Shown in pieces: positions 45,320 to 55,031 of a stretch of 64,000 nt of DNA; position 1 is the first letter of the stretch, and each line of letters opens with the position of its first letter. Both the position numbers and the translations under genes were made by a program. This DNA comes from Marinospirillum perlucidum (GTDB lineage Bacteria > Pseudomonadota > Gammaproteobacteria > Pseudomonadales > Halomonadaceae), in the NCBI RefSeq assembly GCF_003336805.1, contig NZ_QFWJ01000002.1, positions 434,001-498,000 of the forward strand. Direction: 5' to 3'. The notes under the pieces are model-generated. The model had not been told where the DNA came from. It ran no database searches and worked only from the letters and a program-made list of their open reading frames with translations.

Positions 45320-45955
45320 GTGGAAATTGAACTCTCACCTCTGAAGCCCAATACCCGCTATCATCTGATGACCCAGACCATCATCCCCCGCCCGATTGCT
45401 TGGGTATTGACGGCCAACGCCGGGTCCACCAGTGAAGAGCCTTCCTACAACCTGGCTCCTTTTTCCTTTTTTAATGCCCTCTGTTCCGATCCCCCTCTGG
45501 TAATGCTCTCGATCGGTAAAAAGGCAGCGGAAGAACCCAAGGATACCCGTCACAATATTCTTGAAGGTCAGGAGTTTGTCATACACCTGCCCAGTGTTTC
45601 TCAAGCCGAAGCGGTGACAGCCAGCGCCGCTACGCTGGATTATGGGGAGAGTGAACTGAATCTTTTAGAAGGCCAAAAGCTGGTGGATTTTCCCGGTTGC
45701 CCTCTGCCACGTCTGGCCGATGTTCCTGTTGCATTTCATGCCCGTTTTTACGAAGTCCACTACCTGGGACCAGCCAAACAGGCGATTATCTATGCTGAGC
45801 TGCTGCGAATGCATGTGGAAGATGATGCCATTCAAGAAGATCAGGACAAGGGGCGCTACCTGATCGACCCCGAGAAAATCAATCCCCTGGCGCGCCTGGG
45901 CGGTGCCAGCTATGCCGGTCTGACTACCAGCTTTAGCGTCAAAAGGCCCTCTTGA
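45320..45955 (+). CDS. Flavin reductase-like (FMN-binding split-barrel) protein
   Basis: A 211-residue protein of the flavin reductase / DUF447-like FMN-binding family. The N-terminal half shows the usual TIIPRPIAWVLT, YNLAPFSFFNALCSDPPLVMLSIG and FVIHLPS stretches (residues 15-95), and the C-terminus has INPLARLGGASYAGL. Members bind FMN and either reduce flavin for partner oxygenases or act on small molecules; the substrate cannot be told. Start is GTG 45320 with GAGGAG 6 bp upstream. No oxygenase partner is adjacent, so its function is open. Confidence 0.82.
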   Translation: MEIELSPLKPNTRYHLMTQTIIPRPIAWVLTANAGSTSEEPSYNLAPFSFFNALCSDPPLVMLSIGKKAAEEPKDTRHNILEGQEFVIHLPSVSQAEAVTASAATLDYGESELNLLEGQKLVDFPGCPLPRLADVPVAFHARFYEVHYLGPAKQAIIYAELLRMHVEDDAIQEDQDKGRYLIDPEKINPLARLGGASYAGLTTSFSVKRPS

Positions 45956-45961
45956 TCTGAC

Positions 45962-46473
45962 TCAGTTCAACGGCCGGGCCAGTTTGAGCGTCCAGTAGCC
46001 ACTGCCATCCTCCTTGCGGCTGGCAGCAATCCCCATCTCAGTGACATCTCCAGCCAAGAGGTTGGCGCAGTGGCCATCGCTATCCATCCAGGCCTGAACC
46101 AGGGCTTCTTCACTGGCAAAATAGCCGCCACCCAGATTCTCCCTGGCGGCTTGCCATTGATAGCCTTCGCGGCTGATGCGCTGATCAAAACTGGAGCCAT
46201 CCGACCCCTGGTGACTCAGGGTTGCATGAGCCCTTTGGTCATTGGAATGCTTTTGAGCTGCTGCAGTCAGCAAGGGGTCAAGGCTGAGGCGGGTTGCGGT
46301 TCAAAAGCTCCCCGGCTTCCACAATGACCGCCCTCCTGGCGCTTTTGATTGATACTGGCAACCAGGGTCGCTACTTCGTCAGGGCTTAGCGGGTTGGTTG
46401 AAGTCCCTGATGAAGCCGGACTGGCAGGAGTGAACAGGGATAAAATCACGAGAGCAAAAATTAATCTGAACAT
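45962..46473 (-). pseudogene. CAP/SCP (PR-1-like) domain protein gene, disrupted by a one-base frameshift
   Basis: Two frames together encode one secreted CAP protein of about 170 residues. The first (46473 to about 46288, ATG with GAGGA upstream) gives a signal peptide and the start of the domain (VASINQKRQEGGHCGS, then PQPA). The second continues as LDPLLTAAAQKHSND, SHQGSDGSSF, ARENLGGGY and AWMDSDGHCANLL to the stop at 45962. Adding one base after the Ala codon at 46288-46290 would read PALSLDPLLTAAAQKH, the normal CAP consensus, and the total length of 512 nt is one short of whole codons. Either a recent inactivating deletion or a sequencing error explains this. The stop faces the convergent flavin-reductase-like gene at a distance of 6 bp. 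Confidence 0.85.
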
Positions 46474-46525
46474 GTTTTTTCCTCGGGTCGTCAGCTCAGT
46501 TCATCCTTTTGTGGTCACCAAGTCA

Positions 46526-46552
46526 AGCAGCAAAGCCTGAAGCCTTGCTGCT
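46526..46552 (-). terminator. Hairpin after the allophanate hydrolase gene
   Basis: AGCAGCAA (46526-46533) and TTGCTGCT (46545-46552) form an 8-bp stem 33 bp past the stop of the guanidine operon. The trailing T-run is poor, so it may be a weak terminator or a 3'-end stabilising structure. Confidence 0.4.
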
Positions 46553-46584
46553 GGTTGCCTCCTCGATTCGCAGGGTTTTGCTGG

Positions 46585-48399
46585 CTAGGTCTGACTCTGC
46601 ATATAGGCTCGCCAGCCGCCGTATTCGGTAATGTCCGTAGCCTCTTCCAAGGCCTGGGGCTCGCAAATAAAGCCCTTCACCTGACGACCATCTTTCAGTG
46701 TCAGATTGCCGATGCCCAGGGGCGCAGGCACTTCCTCCACAAAAGCACCGAACAGAGCTTTGGGCAGATCCCAGACTTCTACCTGAATTGCGGCTCCCCC
46801 TTCATCAACCTTGACCAGACCGGGCTTGGGTGGTTGGGTGCCGGCCAGGGCATAAAGGCGGTATTCGGCGGATGTTTCCGTGGTTTCCACCAGACGGGCT
46901 GCCCGACTGCTTAACTGGAAGTTCAAAGGCATACCGGTCAGGTGAGCACCTACTACGGCCAGACGTACAGCCTCGGGGGCAACAGGTTTCAGCGCCTGAG
47001 GCTGAGCAGGGAAAGGCTGGCCGGTAGCCCCCAGGGGCAGGGCCAAATGGCTCTGCCAACGCTGACCAAATTCAGCCAGGGCAGTGTCCTGCCAGGCCGT
47101 GGATATCAGCGTGATCCCCAGCGGCAAACCATCTTCACGAAAGCCAGCGGGTAGCGCCAGAGCGCTGAGATCAGCCAGATTGGTGAAATTGGTGTAGGTG
47201 CCAAACTGACTGTTATACACCAGCGGTTCCTGCTGCATTTCTTCCAGGGTTCTTAGGGTGGGCGAGGTGGGCACGACCAGAGCATCCACCTGCTGCAGCT
47301 GCTGCTGAATTTGACGGCTTAACTGCTGGCGCCGGTACTCACCATCAAAGCACTCAACCGCGGAGATATTACGGCCCTGGGCGATGATGGTGTAAATGCT
47401 GGGGTCCAGCTTTTCCGGCTGATCCAGGAGTTCACCCAGGGCATGGGTTCTTTCTGCAACCCAGGGGCCCTGATAAAGAAGTGCTGCCAATTCACTGAAA
47501 GCAGAGAAATCAATTTCCACCAGATCGGCCAGTTTCTCCAACTCCTGACGAGCTTGGGCGAAGGCAGCCTGCATCTGTTGATCGCCAAAAAACTCCAGCT
47601 GGTCGGGGATGGCCAGGCGAGGGCGCGCAGGCAAGGCGACCGGGGTGGTTTGCGGATGGGCTCTGGACCAGGGATCCTGGGGGTCGGGTTGTTTGCCACC
47701 CGCCAGACGTGTGATCACCAGGGCATCCTCAACGGTGAGGGCAAAAACCGAGACACAATCCAGACTTCTGCAGGCGGGCACCACCCCGCGGGTTGAGAGC
47801 CAGCCACGGGTGGGTTTGAGTCCGACCAGGTTATTGAAGGCTGCTGGCACCCGGCCGGAACCGGCGGTATCCGTTCCCAGGGCAAAGGGAACCAGTCCAC
47901 GGGCAACCACAGAAGCTGAACCGGAGCTGGAACCCCCGGAGACATAATCCGGATTAAAGCTATTGGGAACCGCACCATAGGGAGAACGGGTGCCCACCAG
48001 GCCGGTCGCGAACTGATCCAGATTGGTCTTGCCGATGACCAGGGCACCGGCCTGTTTCAGTTCAGCCACGACGGCGGCATCCTCTTCTGCTTCATAGGCA
48101 AACGCCGGACAGGCAGCGGTCGTGGGCCAGCCAGCCGCATCAATATTATCCTTGATGGCAAAGGGAACACCGAATAACGGCAGGGTCTCACCGGCAGCTT
48201 TTCTTTGTTCGATCGCTTGCCATTGCTGCTCCACAGCTTCTTCCGGCGCCAGATACAGCCAAGCCGGGTCGCTTGATTGCTGTTGTTCTTCGCGTAGGTA
48301 GCTCAACAGGTTTTGCACCCGCTCCAGCCCCTGGCCTTGCTGCTGGGCATTTTGCCAGTCCTGCAGGGTCCAGCCTCGGGTTGTCAGACTTTTAGTCAT
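46585..48399 (-). CDS. atzF: Allophanate hydrolase (AtzF family)
   Basis: A 604-residue amidase-signature enzyme that hydrolyses allophanate to ammonia and CO2, the last step of guanidine (or urea) breakdown by this pathway. The Ser-Ser-Lys triad sits in FAIKDNIDAAG (Lys near residue 82) and in VSGGSSSGSA with GTDTAGSGRVPAA (Ser residues near 158-180). The C-terminal 150 residues (from about 455) form the extra allophanate hydrolase domain. ATG 48399 overlaps the stop of the carboxylase gene by 4 nt, so translation is coupled. Family length is about 600. Confidence 0.95.
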   Translation of the reverse strand: MTKSLTTRGWTLQDWQNAQQQGQGLERVQNLLSYLREEQQQSSDPAWLYLAPEEAVEQQWQAIEQRKAAGETLPLFGVPFAIKDNIDAAGWPTTAACPAFAYEAEEDAAVVAELKQAGALVIGKTNLDQFATGLVGTRSPYGAVPNSFNPDYVSGGSSSGSASVVARGLVPFALGTDTAGSGRVPAAFNNLVGLKPTRGWLSTRGVVPACRSLDCVSVFALTVEDALVITRLAGGKQPDPQDPWSRAHPQTTPVALPARPRLAIPDQLEFFGDQQMQAAFAQARQELEKLADLVEIDFSAFSELAALLYQGPWVAERTHALGELLDQPEKLDPSIYTIIAQGRNISAVECFDGEYRRQQLSRQIQQQLQQVDALVVPTSPTLRTLEEMQQEPLVYNSQFGTYTNFTNLADLSALALPAGFREDGLPLGITLISTAWQDTALAEFGQRWQSHLALPLGATGQPFPAQPQALKPVAPEAVRLAVVGAHLTGMPLNFQLSSRAARLVETTETSAEYRLYALAGTQPPKPGLVKVDEGGAAIQVEVWDLPKALFGAFVEEVPAPLGIGNLTLKDGRQVKGFICEPQALEEATDITEYGGWRAYMQSQT

Positions 48400-51300
48400 C
48401 TTGGCTCTCCTTGGTTTTCCAGGGGTTGCAGAATACTGGTGATCTGACCGGGGGAAACCCGGCTACCGGGCTGAACCCGGTGTTCCAGTAGAATTCCGGC
48501 TTCAGCAGCTATCACGGGAATCTCCATTTTCATGGATTCCAGAAGCATCAGGGTTTCCCCGGCCCGAACCTCGTCACCGGGTTGCTTCAAGAGTTCCCAG
48601 ACACTGCCAGCAACAGGACTATCGGCCAGCAGGCTGCCTTCCGGCCAGTCTTCCTCCTGCGTGGGTGGTTCGGCTTCTTCTTCGGCAAAGTTGAACTGGC
48701 CATCGGCATGCCAGCGGGCCAGTTCTTCATCAAAGGCCTGCTGCCTTTTTTGGGTAAAGGCCTGGATGCCCGTTGCTTCTTGTTCCAGGAAGGCCTGGTA
48801 ATCTGCCAGGCTGAAAGAACCCTCTTCGATCTTCAGTGGGTAGCGCCCCTGGGGAAAATCCTTGCGGATCTGTTGCAGTTCATCATGGCTGACTTCATAA
48901 AAGCGCAGCTGGTCGAAAAAGCGCAGCAGCCAGGGCTGGCTGAATTCGCGTGTCTGGCGATAGCGGTTCCACATCTGCAGGGTACGACCAACAAATTGAT
49001 AGCCGCCGGGTCCTTCCATGCCGTAGACACAGAGGTAGGAACCACCGATGCCTACGGAGTTTTCCGCCGTCCAGGTGCGTGCCGGGTTGTATTTGGTAGT
49101 GACCAGACGATGTCTGGGGTCCAGCGGTGTGGAAAGCGGCGCGCCCAGGTAAACATCGCCCAGGCCCATGACCAGGTAGGAGGCCTCGAAAAGGATGCGT
49201 TTGACCTCGTCCAGGCTTTCCAGGCCGTTAATGCGGCGAATGAACTCCAGATTGCTCGGGCACCAGGGCGCATTCTTGCGCACCAGTTGACTGTATTTTT
49301 CGATGGCCAGCCGACAGGCTTCATCATCCCAGGAAAGAGGCAGCCAGACAGTGCGTGAAGGCACGGCCAGATGTTCCAGTTCGCTGGCCAGGCGTTTTTC
49401 CGTTAGACGCAGTTGTTCAAGCAGTTGCTCACGTGGCAGCACCAGAGGATCAAAATGGATCTGCAGGGAGCGCACGCCGGGGGTCAGCTCGCGAATACCC
49501 GGCAAGGCCGCTTGCTGCAGTGCTTGCATCAGTGCATGGGCACGAAAGCGCAGCCGCAAATCCAGCTCCTGCTCACCATATTCCACCAGCAGGAAGTGAT
49601 CACCCGCTGCGCGCACCAGGATGCGATCACGGAATTCCTCGGCCGGGAATTCGGCCAGCAGGGGCGAAAGATCCTGGGTCTCTGACCAGTTGACTTCTTG
49701 AGGTTGCAACTGGGTGATGGCTGTCTTTTGCGCTTTTTCCAGTTGTTCAGCGGTTTCTAGGCTCACCGGTTGGAAACGCAGACGATCTCCGGCCCGCAAC
49801 TGACCCAGCTTCCACAGATCCGCCGTGATCACCGTGGCGGGGCAGACAAAACCGCCCAGCGAGGGGCCATCCGGTCCCAGAATGACCGGCATATCGCCGG
49901 TAAAATCGATACTGCCATAGGCATAGGCATTATCGTGGATGTTGGAAGGATGCATGCCTGCCTCACCGCCATCGGGGCGGGCCCATTGGGGTTTGGGGCC
50001 GAGCAGACGAATGCCGGTGCGGCTGGAGTTGTAGTGAACCTCCCAGTCGCTGGCAAAAAAGGTCTGGATGTCCTCGTCGGTGAAATAATCCGGGGCACCA
50101 TGAGGGCCGGAAATTACCCGGATGCGCCATTCGTGACCCACCTGGGGTCGCAGTGCTTCGGGCACCTTTTTTTCCGGTGGTTCTGCGCCTGGGTTTTTCA
50201 ACCGCAAGACATCGCCGGTACGCAGGGCGCGGCCATTGTGGCCACCAAATTGGCCCAGCGTAAAGGTGCTGCTGGAGCCCAGGTACTCGGGGCAATCCAG
50301 GCCGCCAGCGACACACAGGTAGCTGCGACTGCCGGTTTCGATGCGGCCAATGCTGAGTCGATCCCCGGCCTGCAATTGGATGATTTCCCAGCAGGAGCGA
50401 GGCTGATCATTCACCAGAACCTCGACCTGGGCCCCGGTCACCGCGACGGCTAAGGCGGTGGAAACAGCCAGGGTTGGGCCCTGGAGGGTGATTTCCAGCC
50501 CGGTGGCTGTTTCCGGGTTGCCCAGAAGCCGGTTGCCCAGGCGGAAAGAGTAGTGGTCAAAAGGCCCGGAAGGGGGAACACCCACATCCCAATAACCCTG
50601 GCGGCCGGGATAATCCTGCAGAGTGGTCAGGGTTCCGGCCTGAAGCACATCCAGACGTTGGGGCTGGTAAGTAAACTCGTTCAGATAAGCGGTGGTGACC
50701 TGACCGGCTTGCAGGCAGGGGTCTTGCAGCAGGGCCTGCAGGTAGTCCAGATTGGTTTCCGTGCCGTAAAGACGTGTGGCTTGCAAGGCCTGAAGTAGCA
50801 AGGCCAGAGCCTGGTCACGATTCTCTCCCTTCTGGATCACCTTGGCCAACATGGGATCAAAAAGTGAGGGGATTTCCAGACCAGCTTCGATCCAGGTGTC
50901 GACCCTTAAACCTGGCTGGTGTGGAAAATGAACGTCACTCAAAAAACCGGGGCAGGGCTGAAAGTTACGCCAGGGATCTTCGGCATAAAGGCGAACCTGA
51001 AGGGCATGGCCCTGGGGGTTCAAGGCCTGACGACGTTGATCCAGTTGCAGATCTTCACCGGCAGCCAGGCGCAGCATCCATTCCACCAGATCTACGCCAT
51101 AGACTTCTTCGGTGACGCCATGCTCCACCTGCAGGCGAGTGTTTACTTCCAGAAAATAAAAATCACCGCTCTGGGCATCGTAGATAAATTCCACGGTCCC
51201 GGCGTTGCGGTAGTTTACGGCCGCCAACAGTCGCTCTGCGGTTTCATGTAGCTGCTGGCGCTCAGCAGTTGTGAGGCCGGGTGCAGGACATTCCTCGACG

Positions 51301-52010
51301 ACCTTCTGGTTGCGCCGCTGGCTGGAACAGTCTCTTTCACCCAGCGCCAGGGCCTGGCCCTGACCATCGCCAAATACCTGAACCTCAATATGGCGGGCAG
51401 CCTCTACAAATTTTTCCAGAAAAAGGCTGCCATCAGAGAAGTTATTGCTGCTCAGACGACGAACCCGGTCAAATGCCTTTTCCAGCTCCCCGGCGCTGCG
51501 GCAGACTTCCATCCCGATACCGCCGCCACCGGCTGTGGATTTCAGCATTACCGGGTAGCCAATCCGTTCGGCTTCCTGCAGGGCTGCAGCCGGGTCAGCT
51601 AAAAGTCCCGAACCGGGCAGGAGGGGGACCTGGGCCTTTTCGGCCAGGGCCCGAGCTTGGTGCTTGAGACCAAAATCAAGAATCTGCTGGGGCGTGGGCC
51701 CGATAAAGACGATACCGGCTGCTTCACAGGCCGCTACAAAATCAGCGTTTTCACTTAGAAAACCATAGCCCGGGTGGATGGCTTCTGCGCCTGCTTGCTG
51801 GGCGATTTGCAGCAGCTTGTCAGCATTAAGATAGGTGTCTGCAGCACTGGCGTCACCCAGTGACCAGGCTTCATCCGCCAGTTGTACATGCAGGCTGTCC
51901 CTGTCCTGCTCGTGATAGACAGCAACTGCCTGGATACCCAGTTTTTTAAAACTACGCAGTAGCCTGACCGCAATAGCGCCGCGGTTGGCAATCAAGACTT
52001 TGGAGAACAT
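48396..52010 (-). CDS. Urea carboxylase-family biotin enzyme, probably guanidine carboxylase
   Basis: A 1204-residue multidomain biotin enzyme. Residues 1-450 are biotin carboxylase (NRGAIAVRLLRSFKKLG, HPGYGFLSENADF, the GGGGIGME loop, EVNTRLQVEHGVTEE). Residues about 470-1050 hold the carboxyltransferase domains (VGVPPSGPFDHYSFRLGN, GPDGPSLGGFVCPAT, GMEGPGGYQFVGRT). The C-terminus is a BCCP domain with the biotin Lys in ESMKMEIP. It carboxylates urea or guanidine with ATP and bicarbonate. The guanidine riboswitch at the head of the operon and the two DUF1989 genes upstream argue for guanidine; enzymes in such clusters have been shown to be guanidine carboxylases. Start ATG 52010 has AGAGGA upstream. 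It lies 68 bp after the DUF1989 gene and overlaps atzF. Confidence 0.93.
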   Translation of the reverse strand: MFSKVLIANRGAIAVRLLRSFKKLGIQAVAVYHEQDRDSLHVQLADEAWSLGDASAADTYLNADKLLQIAQQAGAEAIHPGYGFLSENADFVAACEAAGIVFIGPTPQQILDFGLKHQARALAEKAQVPLLPGSGLLADPAAALQEAERIGYPVMLKSTAGGGGIGMEVCRSAGELEKAFDRVRRLSSNNFSDGSLFLEKFVEAARHIEVQVFGDGQGQALALGERDCSSQRRNQKVVEECPAPGLTTAERQQLHETAERLLAAVNYRNAGTVEFIYDAQSGDFYFLEVNTRLQVEHGVTEEVYGVDLVEWMLRLAAGEDLQLDQRRQALNPQGHALQVRLYAEDPWRNFQPCPGFLSDVHFPHQPGLRVDTWIEAGLEIPSLFDPMLAKVIQKGENRDQALALLLQALQATRLYGTETNLDYLQALLQDPCLQAGQVTTAYLNEFTYQPQRLDVLQAGTLTTLQDYPGRQGYWDVGVPPSGPFDHYSFRLGNRLLGNPETATGLEITLQGPTLAVSTALAVAVTGAQVEVLVNDQPRSCWEIIQLQAGDRLSIGRIETGSRSYLCVAGGLDCPEYLGSSSTFTLGQFGGHNGRALRTGDVLRLKNPGAEPPEKKVPEALRPQVGHEWRIRVISGPHGAPDYFTDEDIQTFFASDWEVHYNSSRTGIRLLGPKPQWARPDGGEAGMHPSNIHDNAYAYGSIDFTGDMPVILGPDGPSLGGFVCPATVITADLWKLGQLRAGDRLRFQPVSLETAEQLEKAQKTAITQLQPQEVNWSETQDLSPLLAEFPAEEFRDRILVRAAGDHFLLVEYGEQELDLRLRFRAHALMQALQQAALPGIRELTPGVRSLQIHFDPLVLPREQLLEQLRLTEKRLASELEHLAVPSRTVWLPLSWDDEACRLAIEKYSQLVRKNAPWCPSNLEFIRRINGLESLDEVKRILFEASYLVMGLGDVYLGAPLSTPLDPRHRLVTTKYNPARTWTAENSVGIGGSYLCVYGMEGPGGYQFVGRTLQMWNRYRQTREFSQPWLLRFFDQLRFYEVSHDELQQIRKDFPQGRYPLKIEEGSFSLADYQAFLEQEATGIQAFTQKRQQAFDEELARWHADGQFNFAEEEAEPPTQEEDWPEGSLLADSPVAGSVWELLKQPGDEVRAGETLMLLESMKMEIPVIAAEAGILLEHRVQPGSRVSPGQITSILQPLENQGEPR

Positions 52011-52078
52011 AAGAAAATCCTCTGCGCGGGTCGTCCCGGCCAGAAGTTACGACAGTGGTCGTCCACTGAAGTCGTGAA

Positions 52079-52720
52079 TCAATGATCCCAGACCAGGAGT
52101 TCAACCGGTGTGGGGTTATAGCCATTGCAGGGGTTGTTCAACTGGGGGCAGTTGGACAGCAGCACCAGGACATCCATGCAGGCGGTCATTTCCACGTATT
52201 TACCGGCTCCGGAAATGCCATCCTCGAAAGTCAGTCCTCCTTCCGGGGTGACGGGCACATTCATGAAAAAATTGATGTTATGGCCGATGTCCGCCTTGGT
52301 CAGTCCCAGTTCCGGCTGCTCGGCAATGGCCAGCATCCAGCTGTCTCGACAGGCGTGCATGCAGCGTTTTTCCAGGTCGTAGCGTACGGTGTTGCTTTCC
52401 GTGGCGCAGGCTCCGCCCAGGGTGTCATGGCGGCCACAGGTGTCGGCAACGATTTCCAGCAGGGGTCTTTGTCGGTTGGAAAGCAGGCGGCTGCCGGTCG
52501 TCAAGTAGACGGCCTGCTGGGCCTGAACTGTATCCTGGGCACTGTAGCGTTCCTGGGGATCTTCGGCATTGTAGAAGAGGGTATCTGCAGCCTGGTTGCC
52601 TTCCAGATCCAGAATCCTCAGGGTTTGTCCCTGCTTGATACGACCCAGGTAGTAATCGCCGGAATCGATGGTTTTTCTGAAGACAGCCGTTTCCGGGGTG
52701 CGCTCACTCGTGGTTAGCAT
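52079..52720 (-). CDS. Carboxyguanidine deiminase subunit (urea carboxylase-associated protein 2, DUF1989)
   Basis: A 213-residue DUF1989-family protein. It shows [26 protein letters not shown] near residue 30, [22 protein letters not shown] near 110 and [10 protein letters not shown] near 155, with His, Cys and Glu residues placed as in the metal-binding members of the family. With the next protein upstream it should form CgdAB, which deiminates carboxyguanidine to allophanate and ammonia. ATG 52720 follows GAGGAGATCACC and lies 10 bp after its paralogue; the frame open to 52990 overlaps that paralogue and is not coding. I do not assign which of the two is CgdA. Confidence 0.9.
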   Translation of the reverse strand: MLTTSERTPETAVFRKTIDSGDYYLGRIKQGQTLRILDLEGNQAADTLFYNAEDPQERYSAQDTVQAQQAVYLTTGSRLLSNRQRPLLEIVADTCGRHDTLGGACATESNTVRYDLEKRCMHACRDSWMLAIAEQPELGLTKADIGHNINFFMNVPVTPEGGLTFEDGISGAGKYVEMTACMDVLVLLSNCPQLNNPCNGYNPTPVELLVWDH

Positions 52721-52730
52721 GGTGATCTCC

Positions 52731-53450
52731 TCAGCGTCCGAGATAATAAAGGGCGTTGTTCTGGAAACCGCGCTGATTTTCAGGGCGGAAGTTGCGGTTG
52801 TAGTCGTCTTTCTGGACCGGCTCGGCCAATCCCAGTTCCAGTTTGACCGGGCTGGCCGGGTAGCTGTCACTGGTGTCCAGCGGGTGGGGGCAGGTATGCA
52901 GCAGCACCAGGGTATCCATCTCGAAACGTAGAGTGACCTGGTCTCCGGCCTGGCTGGCGCTGGTGTCCAGCTGCATTTTGCCGGCTTCATCGGTGCGCAC
53001 CAGGCTGAAGAAATTGAGGTTGGAGGCCAGATCCTTCAGGCCCAGGCCGTATTTTTCCAGCTCCACCAAAAAGGCATCCTGACCATTCTGCAGCCAGGCA
53101 TTGCGATCCTTCTGGTAATCCCGCTGGCCCCAGCGTTCTTCGGTCAGGGCCGCAGAGGTATTGCCGCAAACACTGTCGTGGCCGGGAGTGGAGTCTTCCG
53201 TGATGGAGGCAAAAATGCGCCCCATATCGGAATAGAGGCAATGCCCGCGAGTGAGTCGAAAGGTATGCTGGCATTTCAGAGTGTCCGGGGCGTTGTATCT
53301 TTCCAACAGATTCTCGGGGTTGTAAAAGAGCATGCCCAGGTTGGCACTGCCGTGAAGATCGGTCAGGCGCAAACAGGTGCCTCTGGCCATACGCAGGGAC
53401 CAGTGGCCACCCGGGCTGATTTCCGTGGTGTATTCGATCGATTTAATCAT
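52731..53450 (-). CDS. Carboxyguanidine deiminase subunit (urea carboxylase-associated protein 1, DUF1989)
   Basis: A 239-residue paralogue of the following gene, matching the longer UAAP1 type. Conserved parts are [18 protein letters not shown] near residue 27, [22 protein letters not shown] near 88, [15 protein letters not shown] near 140 and [10 protein letters not shown] near 185. The partner and reaction are those of CgdAB (carboxyguanidine to allophanate). ATG 53450 overlaps the stop of the ATPase gene by 8 nt, so it is translationally coupled to the importer. The longer frame to 53624 lies within the ATPase gene and is rejected. Confidence 0.9.
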   Translation of the reverse strand: MIKSIEYTTEISPGGHWSLRMARGTCLRLTDLHGSANLGMLFYNPENLLERYNAPDTLKCQHTFRLTRGHCLYSDMGRIFASITEDSTPGHDSVCGNTSAALTEERWGQRDYQKDRNAWLQNGQDAFLVELEKYGLGLKDLASNLNFFSLVRTDEAGKMQLDTSASQAGDQVTLRFEMDTLVLLHTCPHPLDTSDSYPASPVKLELGLAEPVQKDDYNRNFRPENQRGFQNNALYYLGR

Positions 53451-54213
53451 GGGTAGACCCCTTGAGATTTTCTTCAATGGTTTCCAGTTCTTTGGGATCC
53501 GGCTGACCCACCGGCAGATCGTAGGTAATGCCCGCACCATAGGCATCGGGTGCCTGGGGGTCCTGACGCAGCTTGTCAAAAACCCAGAGGCGGGTGCCCA
53601 GATAAAAGCCTTCTTCCAGATCATGGGTGACCATGAAAACGGTCAGCTTTTCGGTACGCCAGAGATCCAGAACCAGCTCGTGCATATCCTTGCGAATGCC
53701 CGGGTCCAGGGCACCGAAGGGTTCATCGAGCAGAAGGATGCGTGGCTTGCCCAACAAGGCCTGGGCGATGGCCAGACGCTGGCGCATGCCCCCGGATAGC
53801 TGGTGGGGGTAGAGTTGCGCCGAAGCACTCAGACCGACCTTTTCCAGAAGAACCTGGGCTTTTTTCCTTGCCTCTCGGCGTTTTTTGCCCCAGAGCAGGC
53901 CGGTAAAGCCGGGTTGCTTGAAGCCTTCAGCGGCAATGACATTGTCCAGCACCGTCATGTGGGGAAAGACGGAATACTGCTGAAAAACGATGCCCCGGTC
54001 ACGATCCGGCTCGGCCTTGATGGCCTGGCCATCCATTAGCAGTTGCCCGCGACTGGGTGTTTCCGTACCCAGCAGCATTTTGAGAAAGGTGCTCTTGCCA
54101 CACCCGGAAGCACCCACCAGGGTAATGAATTCACCCTCCTCAACCCGGGCGTTAATGCCTTCCAGAACCACCTTGTCTCCATAGTTTTTCCAGAGGTTGC
54201 GTACTTCAATCAT
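53443..54213 (-). CDS. ABC transporter ATP-binding protein of the guanidine operon
   Basis: A 256-residue ATPase of the NitT/TauT-type importer class. Walker A GASGCGKST (near residue 34), the Q-loop VFQQYSVFPHM, signature LSGGMRQRLAIAQALL (near 140), Walker B ILLLDEPFGALDP and the H-loop MVTHDLEEG are all intact. It overlaps the permease gene by 4 nt and the DUF1989 gene by 8 nt. It should power uptake of guanidine or a related nitrogen compound, judged from context. Confidence 0.94.
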   Translation of the reverse strand: MIEVRNLWKNYGDKVVLEGINARVEEGEFITLVGASGCGKSTFLKMLLGTETPSRGQLLMDGQAIKAEPDRDRGIVFQQYSVFPHMTVLDNVIAAEGFKQPGFTGLLWGKKRREARKKAQVLLEKVGLSASAQLYPHQLSGGMRQRLAIAQALLGKPRILLLDEPFGALDPGIRKDMHELVLDLWRTEKLTVFMVTHDLEEGFYLGTRLWVFDKLRQDPQAPDAYGAGITYDLPVGQPDPKELETIEENLKGSTHD

Positions 54214-55031
54214 GCGCCACCTCCGTGACCATGCCAGGGGAAGAGTTTGCGATTGACGCTGACCAGCAGCCAGTCGAGCAGGAATGCCAGAAAGGTAATC
54301 CAGGCCACATAGGGCAGGATGACATCCATGGACATATAGCGACGGACCAGAAAGATGCGATAGCCCAGGCCTTCAGTGGAGGCGATGGCTTCGGCAGCAA
54401 TCAGGAAAAGCCAACCGGTACCCAGCGACAGGCGCACCGCATCCAGCAGGCGAGGGGTTAGCTGCGGCAGCAGTACCCGAATCAGAACCTGGCTGGTATT
54501 GCCACCCAGGGTCTGGGCCTTGATCAGCTGTTCCCGGGGGATTTCCAGGGTTCGCTTTTGCATATCCCGGGCGATAAAGGGCGTGATGCCGATGGCAATC
54601 AGCGCGACCTTGGCCACCTCACCCAGCCCGAAGACAATAAAGAGCACCGGCAGTAAAGCCAGGGGCGGAATCAGGGAAATCACCGTCAGGACCGGAGAAA
54701 AACTGGCGCCCACCAGAGGCAGGGCGCCGGTCAAAAGCCCAATCAACAAGCCGAAGGAAGCAGCAATCAGCACACCCAGCAGCAGACGTTGCAGGCTGCT
54801 GAAGGTGTCGACCCAAAAGAGATATTCTCCGGTTCGGCGATTGGGCTCGAAAGCCATGCGCTGGATGGCTTCCCCCATCTGAGTGAAAGACGGCAAGAGC
54901 TTATCACTGGGATTGGCTTCCAGGCGCAGGTCGGATGCCACCAGATAGATCAGCAGCAGGACCAAAAAGGGCAAACTGCTCAGGAGCATACGACCGGCCG
55001 TGGAAGGCTGTTGATTGAGCAGGCGTTTCAT
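54210..55031 (-). CDS. ABC transporter permease of the guanidine operon
   Basis: A 273-residue inner-membrane protein with about six transmembrane helices (first at about 16-35) and the EAA-like loop near residue 150-190 (MQKRTLEIPREQLIKAQTLGG) that contacts the ATPase. It belongs to the binding-protein-dependent family including TauC and SsuC. Its start and the stop of the binding-protein gene share one base (TAATG), and it overlaps the ATPase gene by 4 nt. Confidence 0.93.
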   Translation of the reverse strand: MKRLLNQQPSTAGRMLLSSLPFLVLLLIYLVASDLRLEANPSDKLLPSFTQMGEAIQRMAFEPNRRTGEYLFWVDTFSSLQRLLLGVLIAASFGLLIGLLTGALPLVGASFSPVLTVISLIPPLALLPVLFIVFGLGEVAKVALIAIGITPFIARDMQKRTLEIPREQLIKAQTLGGNTSQVLIRVLLPQLTPRLLDAVRLSLGTGWLFLIAAEAIASTEGLGYRIFLVRRYMSMDVILPYVAWITFLAFLLDWLLVSVNRKLFPWHGHGGGA

